Below are positions 14,933-20,974 of a stretch of 27,031 nucleotides of DNA, in pieces (within the stretch, counting starts at the first letter, position 1; each line of letters begins with the position of its first letter). The notes under the pieces are model-generated. The model was not told where the DNA came from. It saw only the letters and a program-made list of their open reading frames with translations, and did not search any database. The stretch lies in contig DATBMA010000037.1 in NCBI GenBank assembly GCA_036555105.1, positions 1 to 27,031 on the forward strand, written 5' to 3'. The DNA comes from DATBMA01 sp036555105. GTDB taxonomy: Bacteria > Actinomycetota > Acidimicrobiia > Spongiisociales > ZC4RG35. The position numbers and the translations under genes were made by a program.

Positions 14933-15871
14933 GTGCTCATCGTCCAACGTCCTCATATCGAGGAGCAGGAGCTCTCCGTCAACCGGTCCAAGTTCATCGT
15001 CGAACCGCTCGAGCCCGGCTTCGGGTACACGCTCGGCAACACGATGCGACGGACCCTCCTGTCACGCATCCCTGGCGCCGCCATCACATCGATTCGGATC
15101 GAAGGGGTCCAGCACGAGTTCACGACCATCCCCGGGGTGGTGGAGGACGTCGTGGACATCATCCTCAACATCAAGCAGGTCGTGGTCAACATCGAGGATG
15201 CCGACGACTACACGGTCTATCTGACCGCCAAGGGCCCTGGAACGGTCACCGCCGGCGACCTCAAAGTGCCCACCGGAGTGACCATCGTCAACACCGACCA
15301 TCCGATCGCCACCCTTTCCAGCGGAGCCCGCCTGGAAATGGAGATGACCGTTGCTCCCGGGGTCGGCTACCGGTCCGCCGACGCTGTCACCGGATCCGTC
15401 ACCATCGGCGTGATCCCGGTCGATGCCATCTTCTCTCCGGTGCGCAAGGTCGCCTACCAGGTGGAGAACACCCAGGTCGGGATGATGACCAACTTCGACC
15501 GGTTGGTGCTCGAGGTGGAGACCAACGGCGCCATCGAGCCCTCCGCCGCAGTGTCTTCCGCCGGCAAGACCTTGCGGGAGCTCATGTCCCTCTTCGCCGA
15601 CATGGGCGAGGGGATCGGGCTCGAGCTGGGCGAGCGGCAGACCGAGGTAATGGGATCGCCCGACCTCGACCTCCCGATCGAGGCCCTTGACCTGTCGGAG
15701 CGTCCTCGCAACTGCCTCCGCCGCGCTCAGATCAAGACCGTCGGCGAGCTGGTGCAGCGCACCGGCGACGACCTGCTCAACATCACCAACTTTGGGCAGA
15801 AGAGCCTCGAAGAGGTGATCGCCAAGCTCGACGAGCTCGGCTTGAGCCTGGCGGATCAGGGCGGCGTCTGA
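14933..15871 (+). CDS. rpoA: DNA-directed RNA polymerase subunit alpha
   Basis: The alpha subunit dimer scaffolds RNA polymerase assembly, and its C-terminal domain contacts UP elements and activators. The 312-aa product has the N-terminal dimerisation domain with EPLEPGFGYTLGNTMRRTLL (24-43) and the block VGYRSADAVTG. A linker at about 232-250 leads to the C-terminal domain with the DNA-binding segment ERPRNCLRRAQIKTVGEL (256-273) and the helix-hairpin-helix TNFGQKSLEEV. GTG 14933 is chosen from the strong Shine-Dalgarno. The stop shares a base with rplQ (TGATG). Confidence 0.99.
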   Translation: MLIVQRPHIEEQELSVNRSKFIVEPLEPGFGYTLGNTMRRTLLSRIPGAAITSIRIEGVQHEFTTIPGVVEDVVDIILNIKQVVVNIEDADDYTVYLTAKGPGTVTAGDLKVPTGVTIVNTDHPIATLSSGARLEMEMTVAPGVGYRSADAVTGSVTIGVIPVDAIFSPVRKVAYQVENTQVGMMTNFDRLVLEVETNGAIEPSAAVSSAGKTLRELMSLFADMGEGIGLELGERQTEVMGSPDLDLPIEALDLSERPRNCLRRAQIKTVGELVQRTGDDLLNITNFGQKSLEEVIAKLDELGLSLADQGGV

Positions 15872-16221
15872 TGCCACGTCCCAACCGCGGCCCGCGCTTT
15901 GGCAACAGCGGCGCCCACGAGAAGGCGATCCTGGCCAATCTTGCCTCCTCCCTCTTCTGGGAGGGGAAGGTGGTGACCACGACCGCCAAGGCCAAGGCCG
16001 TGAGGCCGCTGGCCGAGAAACTCATCACGACCGCCCGCCGCAACGACCTTCACTCGCGCCGCATGGTCCTTCGCACCATCACCGACATCGAGATCGTCAC
16101 CAAGCTGTTCGACGAGGTCGCCCCGCGCTACGCCCTCCGCAACGGCGGATACACGAGGATCGTGAAGATCGGGCCTCGCCGCGGGGACGGTGCCGAGCAG
16201 GCTCTGATCGAACTGGTCTGA
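15871..16221 (+). CDS. rplQ: 50S ribosomal protein L17
   Basis: L17 is located near the tunnel exit. The 116-aa product has the typical pattern of a Gly/Arg-rich start (PRPNRGPRFGNSGAHEKAIL), the long helix LASSLFWEGKVVTTTAKAKA, VRPLAEKLITTAR and the C-terminal GGYTRIVKIGPRRGDGA, ending IELV. It is coupled to rpoA and closes the uninterrupted ribosomal run. Confidence 0.98.
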   Translation: MPRPNRGPRFGNSGAHEKAILANLASSLFWEGKVVTTTAKAKAVRPLAEKLITTARRNDLHSRRMVLRTITDIEIVTKLFDEVAPRYALRNGGYTRIVKIGPRRGDGAEQALIELV

Positions 16222-16288
16222 GATCGCCAGCAGCCCCTACCTGACTTTCAGTCGGGGCGAATGGGCCGCCCTCCGGGCTGCCACCCCG

Positions 16289-17140
16289 ATGACCCTCGAC
16301 GAGGGTGACGTCGAGACCCTGCGTGGCAGCAATGTCGCCCTCTCGGTGCATGAGGTCGAGGAGGTCTACCTGCCCCTCTCACGACTGCTCAATCTCTACG
16401 TGCAGGCATCGCAGGACCTCTCGTCGGTGACCGAGCGCTTTCTGGAGAGGCCGGATCGCCCGGTCCCGTACCTGATCGGACTGGCCGGCAGCGTTGCCGT
16501 GGGCAAGTCCACCACTGCCAGGGTGCTCCAGGCTCTCTTGTCGCGCTGGCCGGACCATCCCAGGGTCGACTTCGTGACCACCGACGGCTTCCTCTATCCG
16601 AACGCGGTATTGGAGGAGCGTGGGTTGATGAACCGGAAGGGATTCCCCGAGTCATATGACCGCAGGGCCCTGCTCGACTTCGTGATGGCGGTCAAGTCGG
16701 GTGAGGGGGAGACGGCAGCCCCGGTCTACAGCCACCTCGCTTACGACGTCGTCGCCGGCGCCTCCAGGGTCATTCGCAGCCCCGACGTGCTCATCCTCGA
16801 CGGCCTCAATGTCCTCCAGGGGGGAGGAGCAGGCACATACGTCTCCGACTACTTCGACTTCTCTATCTTCGTGGACGCCGACTCGGCCGCCATCGAGGCC
16901 TGGTACATCGAGCGCTTCCTCACCCTCCGCGACACCGCCTTCCGAGCACCCGGCGCCTACTTCGGCCGGTATGCCCACCTGTCCGATGACGAGGCGAAAG
17001 AGACGGCTGCCCACATCTGGAAGACCATCAATCTGGCCAACCTCGAGGAGAACATCCTCCCTACTCGCGAGCGCGCCACCTTGATCCTGCACAAGACCGC
17101 CGACCACTCGGTCGATTCGGTCCGCCTCCGCCGCCGATGA
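16289..17140 (+). CDS. coaA: Pantothenate kinase, type I (start probably further upstream)
   Basis: CoaA phosphorylates pantothenate with ATP, the first and controlling step of coenzyme A synthesis. From ATG 16289 the product is 283 aa, with YLPLSRLLNLYV, the P-loop GSVAVGKST (67-75), TTDGFLYPN, RKGFPESYD, VYSHLAYDVV, LILDGLNVLQ and the C-terminal NILPTRERATLILHKTADHSV. These match the E. coli enzyme closely. Twenty further in-frame residues upstream (16229-16288) read SSPYLTFSRGEWAALR and then AATP, matching the CoaA N-terminus, yet contain no ATG, GTG or TTG. The true start may be ATC 16223 (305 aa) or CTG 16241. Function is certain; only the start is open. Confidence 0.95.
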   Translation: MTLDEGDVETLRGSNVALSVHEVEEVYLPLSRLLNLYVQASQDLSSVTERFLERPDRPVPYLIGLAGSVAVGKSTTARVLQALLSRWPDHPRVDFVTTDGFLYPNAVLEERGLMNRKGFPESYDRRALLDFVMAVKSGEGETAAPVYSHLAYDVVAGASRVIRSPDVLILDGLNVLQGGGAGTYVSDYFDFSIFVDADSAAIEAWYIERFLTLRDTAFRAPGAYFGRYAHLSDDEAKETAAHIWKTINLANLEENILPTRERATLILHKTADHSVDSVRLRRR

Positions 17141-17152
17141 GCCTGCCGGCTC

Positions 17153-17158
17153 TACCCT
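17153..17158 (+). promoter_or_regulatory. Possible -10 box of a leaderless transcript
   Basis: TACCCT fits the actinobacterial TANNNT -10 consensus and ends 7 nt before the GTG of the membrane-protein gene, the distance expected if the transcript starts at the start codon. No Shine-Dalgarno is visible ahead of this GTG. No convincing -35 is seen. Confidence 0.35.
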
Positions 17159-17165
17159 CGGTTCG

Positions 17166-17660
17166 GTGAAGGCTCTGCGCCGCGCCGTCCGTGTGGCTCT
17201 GTTCAATCGCAGCGCCACTGCCGAGTCGACATGGGACGAGGCAGCCACCGCCGATGCCGTCCTGATCGTGGCCTCGGTGGCAGTGGTGACCGCCCTGGTG
17301 AGGCTGCTGAGGGTGGGGGCATTCGACCTCCTCCTGCTGGTGGAGACCGCCATCTACGCAGTGGCGCGGTGGATCATCGTGGCCCTGGCCGTCTGGTTTG
17401 CCGCCACCAGGCTGTTTCACTCGACCAGCAGCGCCCAGTCCATGATGCAGGCAGCCGGCTTCGCCTCCCTTCCCTTGGTGCTCGAGGTGGTGCCCTATGG
17501 CGCCATCGTCGGTGTCGTCTGGTATCTGGCGGCCCTTCTGGTGGCGACGATGGAGGCGATGGACCTCGATCTCAAATCGGCGGCGGCCTCCGTCCTCATC
17601 GGTGCAGCGGTGGTGGCCCTGATCCAACTGCTGTTTCGAATCCCGTTCATCCTGTTCTGA
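17166..17660 (+). CDS. Small integral membrane protein, possibly Yip1-like
   Basis: The 164-residue product has a short basic N-terminus (KALRRAVRVALF), then four to five hydrophobic segments at about 31-48, 53-82, 98-128 and 138-164. The motif TRLFHSTSSAQSMMQAAGFA, followed by SLPLVLEVV, resembles the Yip1/YIPF membrane family, where a TRLFGG-type motif precedes a GFA-type helix. This is an impression, not a firm assignment, and no function is proposed. The GTG start is 25 nt after coaA and the stop overlaps truA (TGATG), so it is probably translated with truA. Confidence 0.75.
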   Translation: MKALRRAVRVALFNRSATAESTWDEAATADAVLIVASVAVVTALVRLLRVGAFDLLLLVETAIYAVARWIIVALAVWFAATRLFHSTSSAQSMMQAAGFASLPLVLEVVPYGAIVGVVWYLAALLVATMEAMDLDLKSAAASVLIGAAVVALIQLLFRIPFILF

Positions 17661-18391
17661 TGGCCATCGTGCGTGTCGACCTGTCATATGACGGGTCGGG
17701 CTTCCGTGGCTTCGCCCGCCAGGGAGGGCAGCGAACCGTCCAGGGAGAACTGGAGACCGCCCTCGCCACCGTCCTCGGTGAGAAGGTGACCACCGTCGGG
17801 GCCGGGCGGACCGACGCCGGCGTGCATGCCCGCCATCAGGTGGCCAGCTTCGAATACGGAGGGGAGCTGGATCCTGCTCAGGCACTCCGGCGGCTGAACG
17901 GCCTGCTCGGGCCTGAGATCGTAGTTGTCGCGCTGGCCGAAGTCCCAGCCGGGTTCAGCGCTCGCTTCTCCGCCAAGTGGCGGCGCTACCGGTACTTTCT
18001 CGACCCCTCCTCCCGTCCCGATCCGCTGACCCGTGGCTGGGTCTGGCATTTCGGCCGTCCTCTCGACCTCGAAGCCATGGCACGGGCGGCGGCTGGCTTC
18101 GTGGGCGAGCACGACTTCACCTCGTTCTGCCGCTCGGCTCCGGGACGGGGCAACATCAGGACGGTGCTCAGCGCCGGCTGGATGGAGGAGGGGAAGGTGC
18201 TTGCCTTCGATGTGAAGGCCGAAGCTTTCTGTCATCAGATGGTCAGGTCGATGGTCGGGTTCTGCGTCGCCGCCGGCACCGGCAAGATCGACCCGGATCG
18301 CCTGGAGGCAGTGTTGACCGCCCGCGATCGCAATGCTGCCCCCGAGATCGCCCCACCCCATGGCCTCACGCTGTGGGACGTCGGCTACTAG
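17660..18391 (+). CDS. truA: tRNA pseudouridine(38-40) synthase TruA
   Basis: TruA isomerises uridines 38-40 in the tRNA anticodon stem-loop. The 243-aa protein contains RVDLSYDGSGFRGFARQ, the catalytic motif GAGRTDAGVHA with Asp52, FSARFSAKWRRYRYFL, HDFTSFCRS and FCHQMVRSMVGF. ATG 17660 shares its A with the stop of the membrane-protein gene. The frame is open upstream, but that sequence shadows the previous gene. truA next to rplQ/rplM is a common actinobacterial and firmicute arrangement. Confidence 0.97.
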   Translation: MAIVRVDLSYDGSGFRGFARQGGQRTVQGELETALATVLGEKVTTVGAGRTDAGVHARHQVASFEYGGELDPAQALRRLNGLLGPEIVVVALAEVPAGFSARFSAKWRRYRYFLDPSSRPDPLTRGWVWHFGRPLDLEAMARAAAGFVGEHDFTSFCRSAPGRGNIRTVLSAGWMEEGKVLAFDVKAEAFCHQMVRSMVGFCVAAGTGKIDPDRLEAVLTARDRNAAPEIAPPHGLTLWDVGY

Positions 18392-18396
18392 AGCAA

Positions 18397-18426
18397 TTGG
18401 TCTATTGGCTGCCCACCGCCTAAACT
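18397..18426 (+). promoter_or_regulatory. Likely sigma-70-type promoter for rplM-rpsI
   Basis: TTGGTC at 18397-18402 and TAAACT at 18421-18426 are separated by 18 nt, close to TTGACA-N17-TANNNT. This AT-richer patch stands out in the GC-rich gap after truA. A start site would fall near 18433, giving a leader of about 65 nt before rplM. Confidence 0.55.
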
Positions 18427-18498
18427 CTGCCCCCGTTCGGTTCTCCCTCTGCGCCTCTCCGATGGCGTCGCGGGGCGCCTCGACTCTCTTTTTCCGAA
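18427..18498 (+). promoter_or_regulatory. rplM 5' leader without an obvious Shine-Dalgarno
   Basis: The leader is pyrimidine-rich near its end (CTCTCTTTTTCC), and no GGAGG-like sequence lies ahead of the ATG. It contains GCGCCTC twice (18451-18457 and 18475-18481) and a small GGCG/CGCC stem (18464-18467 with 18476-18479). L13 leaders with autoregulatory roles exist in other bacteria, but I cannot match this one to a known structure. Confidence 0.3.
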
Positions 18499-18960
18499 AT
18501 GCCAAACAACAAGACATATGCGCCCAAGCCCGGTGAGGTGACGTCCACCTGGTGGGTGGTCGACGCCGATGGCCTCCCGCTGGGACGGCTGGCGTCGGAA
18601 GTGGCAACTCGCCTACGCGGCAAGCACAAGCCGACTTTCGCACCCCACTTCGACGGCGGCGACCACGTGATCGTGGTCAACGCCTCCAAGGTGGCTGTTA
18701 CCTCGGACAAGAGCCGCACCAAGATCTACTACCGACACAGCGGCTATCCGGGCGGGATCAAGGCCGAGACTTTCGAGCAGCTGGCCAGCCGGCGCCCGGA
18801 GCGGATCATCGAAAAAGCGGTGAAGGGGATGCTCCCCAAGAATCGGCTCGGCCGCCAGATCTTTCGCAAGCTCAAGGTATATGCCGGGCCCGAGCACCCT
18901 CATGTCGCCCAGAAGCCCCAGCCGTTGGTCTTCGACCTGCGTAGGGTGGACGCCTCATGA
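18499..18960 (+). CDS. rplM: 50S ribosomal protein L13
   Basis: L13 is an early-assembly large-subunit protein. The 153-residue product contains WWVVDADGLPLGRLASEVAT, RLRGKHKPTFAPHFDGGD, the conserved YYRHSGYPGGIK, KAVKGMLPKNRLGRQIF and LKVYAGPEHPH. ATG 18499 gives MPNNKTYAPKPGEV, which agrees with the KPGDV-type start of actinobacterial L13. The gene opens a new transcription unit after truA and overlaps rpsI by ATGA. Confidence 0.97.
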   Translation: MPNNKTYAPKPGEVTSTWWVVDADGLPLGRLASEVATRLRGKHKPTFAPHFDGGDHVIVVNASKVAVTSDKSRTKIYYRHSGYPGGIKAETFEQLASRRPERIIEKAVKGMLPKNRLGRQIFRKLKVYAGPEHPHVAQKPQPLVFDLRRVDAS

Positions 18961-19349
18961 CCAAGCCTCTCGTACAAGCCACCGGTCGCCGCAAGGCATC
19001 AGTCGCCAGAGTCCGCCTGCGCGACGGATCCGGCAAGGTGACGCTCAACGGCCGCCCGCTCGAGGACTACTTCTCGACGATGGCCATCCGCCTGCGGGTG
19101 ATGGAGCCGCTGCAGATCACCCAGACTCAGAGCCGTTACGACGTCGACGCCAAGCTGGAGGGAGGCGGCACCAACGGCCAGGCCGACGCCCTCCGCCTCG
19201 GGCTGTCGAGAGCACTGGTCGCTCTCGACCCCGAGCAGCGCCCGGTGCTGAAGAAGGCGGGGATGCTCACTCGTGACGCCCGGGTGGTCGAGTCCAAGAA
19301 GTACGGCCTGCGCAAGGCACGCCGGGCGGTTCAGTACACCAAGCGCTAG
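18957..19349 (+). CDS. rpsI: 30S ribosomal protein S9
   Basis: S9 reaches the P-site tRNA anticodon with its C-terminal tail. The 130-aa protein begins MTKPLVQATGRRKASVARVR. It contains the motif GGGTNGQADALRLGLSRAL and ends GLRKARRAVQYTKR, where the basic tail with terminal KR touches tRNA. It is coupled to rplM. Confidence 0.98.
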   Translation: MTKPLVQATGRRKASVARVRLRDGSGKVTLNGRPLEDYFSTMAIRLRVMEPLQITQTQSRYDVDAKLEGGGTNGQADALRLGLSRALVALDPEQRPVLKKAGMLTRDARVVESKKYGLRKARRAVQYTKR

Positions 19350-19352
19350 ACC

Positions 19353-20696
19353 TTGCAGGGACTCCCCATCGCGGGTGAGCGACTCTTCGGGACAGACGGG
19401 GTCCGCGGGCTCGCCAATATCGAGTTGACAGCAGACCTGGCCCTGGCCCTCGGTCGGGCCGCCGGCTCGCTCGTTTCGATCGGCCCCGCGCTCGTGGGGA
19501 GGGACACACGCCGCTCGGGCGAGATGCTCTCGCTGGCGCTGCAGGCAGGCTTCCACTCGGTAGGTATCGACACCGTCGACGTCGGGGTTTTGACCGCCGG
19601 CGGCATCAGCCATCTCACCGCCACCGGCAGCGCCACCATCGGTGCAGTCGTGTCCGCTTCCCACAACCCGGCGGCGGACAACGGGATCAAGTTCCTCACC
19701 GACGACGGCACCAAGCTGTCCGACGACGGCGAGTCGGCCATCGAGGCGAAGGTGAGAGCCGTTGGCAGCGGCGGGCGCTACCCGGTCGGTGAGGGGGTCG
19801 GCACCCGATTTCCGCTGGAGTCGGCCCTCGACGACTACGTCGACTACCTGGCCTCGGTCGCCACCTACACATATCGAGGGCTGGGGCTGGTGCTCGACTG
19901 CGCGAACGGTGCCGCCTACCGGGCTGCCCCGGCTCTCTTCAGGAAGCTCCGAGCCGATGTCACCGAAATGGCGACGGAACCGGATGGCACCAACATCAAC
20001 CTCGAATGCGGGTCCACTCACCCTGAGTTCCTGGTCGCCCAGGCCGAGGGCAGGATCGGCCTGGCTTTCGATGGTGATGCGGATCGTCTTATCGCCGTCG
20101 ACGAGGACGGAGAAGTTGTCGATGGCGATGGAGTCATGGCGATCGTCGCCCGCCACTGGAAGTCCCAGGGCAAGCTGAAGAATGACCTGGTGGTATCGAC
20201 GGTGATGGCCAACCTCGGGTTCCGCCAGGCCATGGACGAGATCGGGGTCCAGGTGATCGAGACCCAGGTCGGGGACCGATACGTCCTCGAGGCGATGCGA
20301 CAGCACAAGGCGGTCCTCGGTGGGGAGCAGTCCGGCCACGTCATCTTCCTCGACAAGGGGAGGACGGGTGACGGCCTCCTCACCGGCGTGCGTTTGCTGG
20401 ACGTGGTGGCGGGCACCGGCCGGGAGTTGCGCGACCTCCGCCGCGAGGCCATGACCCGCTTCCCGCAGGTGCTGGTCAACGTGGAGGTGGCCGATCGGGG
20501 CGGCTTCGAACGCAACCGTCAGGTCCGGGAGGCCATCACCGAGGCCGAAGAAGGGCTCGGCGAGAAGGGCAGGGTCCTGGTGCGGGCCTCCGGCACCGAG
20601 CCGGTGGTCAGGGTCATGGTTGAAGCCGCGTTGCAGGAAGATGCCCGCCGCTACGCCGATGAGATTGCAAGAGTCATCGCCGACGTTGGTAGGTAG
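19353..20696 (+). CDS. glmM: Phosphoglucosamine mutase
   Basis: GlmM converts glucosamine-6-phosphate to glucosamine-1-phosphate on the route to UDP-GlcNAc and peptidoglycan. The 447-aa protein has RLFGTDGVRG at 10-19, the active-site SASHNP with the phosphorylated Ser103, the metal loop FDGDADR (D240, D242, D244), the sugar-binding GGEQSGH (323-329) and the phosphate-binding RASGTEP (411-417). The gene is in the same frame as rpsI and begins three bases after its stop. TTG 19353 is the only usual start codon between that stop and the conserved N-terminus, so initiation is probably by coupling. It lies upstream of glmS, whose product makes its substrate. Confidence 0.97.
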   Translation: MQGLPIAGERLFGTDGVRGLANIELTADLALALGRAAGSLVSIGPALVGRDTRRSGEMLSLALQAGFHSVGIDTVDVGVLTAGGISHLTATGSATIGAVVSASHNPAADNGIKFLTDDGTKLSDDGESAIEAKVRAVGSGGRYPVGEGVGTRFPLESALDDYVDYLASVATYTYRGLGLVLDCANGAAYRAAPALFRKLRADVTEMATEPDGTNINLECGSTHPEFLVAQAEGRIGLAFDGDADRLIAVDEDGEVVDGDGVMAIVARHWKSQGKLKNDLVVSTVMANLGFRQAMDEIGVQVIETQVGDRYVLEAMRQHKAVLGGEQSGHVIFLDKGRTGDGLLTGVRLLDVVAGTGRELRDLRREAMTRFPQVLVNVEVADRGGFERNRQVREAITEAEEGLGEKGRVLVRASGTEPVVRVMVEAALQEDARRYADEIARVIADVGR

Positions 20697-20769
20697 GCTG
20701 ATGAGGCGGCAGGCGATCAATCGGAAAGGAGGTAGCTCCCGGTAGACGAGTGTGGTTGCGACAAGAAGA
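20697..20769 (+). promoter_or_regulatory. glmM-glmS spacer upstream of the ribozyme
   Basis: This stretch precedes the ribozyme cleavage site. It holds a strong match to the anti-Shine-Dalgarno (GAAAGGAGGT, 20724-20733) with no start codon at a useful distance. Part of it can form a GGAG-GTAG-CTCC hairpin (20728-20739). It ends in a purine run (ACAAGAAGAA). I see no convincing promoter, so glmS may be co-transcribed with glmM. Confidence 0.4.
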
Positions 20770-20912
20770 AGCGCCCGGCCTCTCTACTTCGAGAGGTGAC
20801 GAGGAGGAAGGCGATCGAAACATTCGGCGGATGCCTTCCCGGCCTTCCACGGCCGTGACGGAGCAGGCGAAAACCCGGGGGTGACCCCGGAACAGAGGCC
20901 CTCCGAGTGGAA
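20770..20912 (+). ncRNA. glmS self-cleaving ribozyme (GlcN6P-responsive)
   Basis: The glmS ribozyme uses glucosamine-6-phosphate as cofactor to cut the glmS mRNA, lowering enzyme synthesis. All elements can be read here. The cleavage site is A20770|G20771 in A|GCGCC. P1 is CCUCUC (20779-20784) with GAGAGG (20791-20796). UGACGAGG (20797-20804) contains the general-base guanine (G20798). P2 is GGAAGGC (20806-20812) with GCCUUCC (20833-20839). P2.2 pairs CGCC (20772-20775) with GGCG (20826-20829). P3 is CGGCC/GGCCG (20840-20844, 20851-20855), and its loop UUCCAC pairs with GUGGAA (20907-20912) to form P3.1. P4 is GGAG-GGC with GCC-CUCC. The P4 extension is CCGGGG/CCCCGG capped by GUGA. It lies 62 nt before glmS. 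Stem sequences differ from the Thermoanaerobacter and Bacillus examples I recall, while the core is nearly identical. Confidence 0.95.
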
Positions 20913-20974
20913 CCGGAACACGAGTCCGGTCTCACCGTGTCGCGCTCACCTCTGATCGACGGGAGCGGACAGCT
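20913..20974 (+). promoter_or_regulatory. Linker between ribozyme and glmS with hairpin and Shine-Dalgarno
   Basis: CCGGA (20913-20917) and TCCGG (20925-20929) form a five-base-pair hairpin directly after the last ribozyme helix. The Shine-Dalgarno for glmS is GGGAG at 20961-20965, 9 nt before the ATG. The segment between has no structure I can support. Confidence 0.5.

Noticed and set aside
18999..20720. 573-codon open frame on the minus strand across rpsI and glmM
   Set aside because: It is the antisense shadow of two certain genes with all catalytic motifs on the plus strand.
20701..20745. 14-codon ORF (MRRQAINRKGGSSR) in the glmS leader as a leader peptide
   Set aside because: It has no Shine-Dalgarno at a proper distance, and the strong SD-like motif lies inside it; likely a chance frame.
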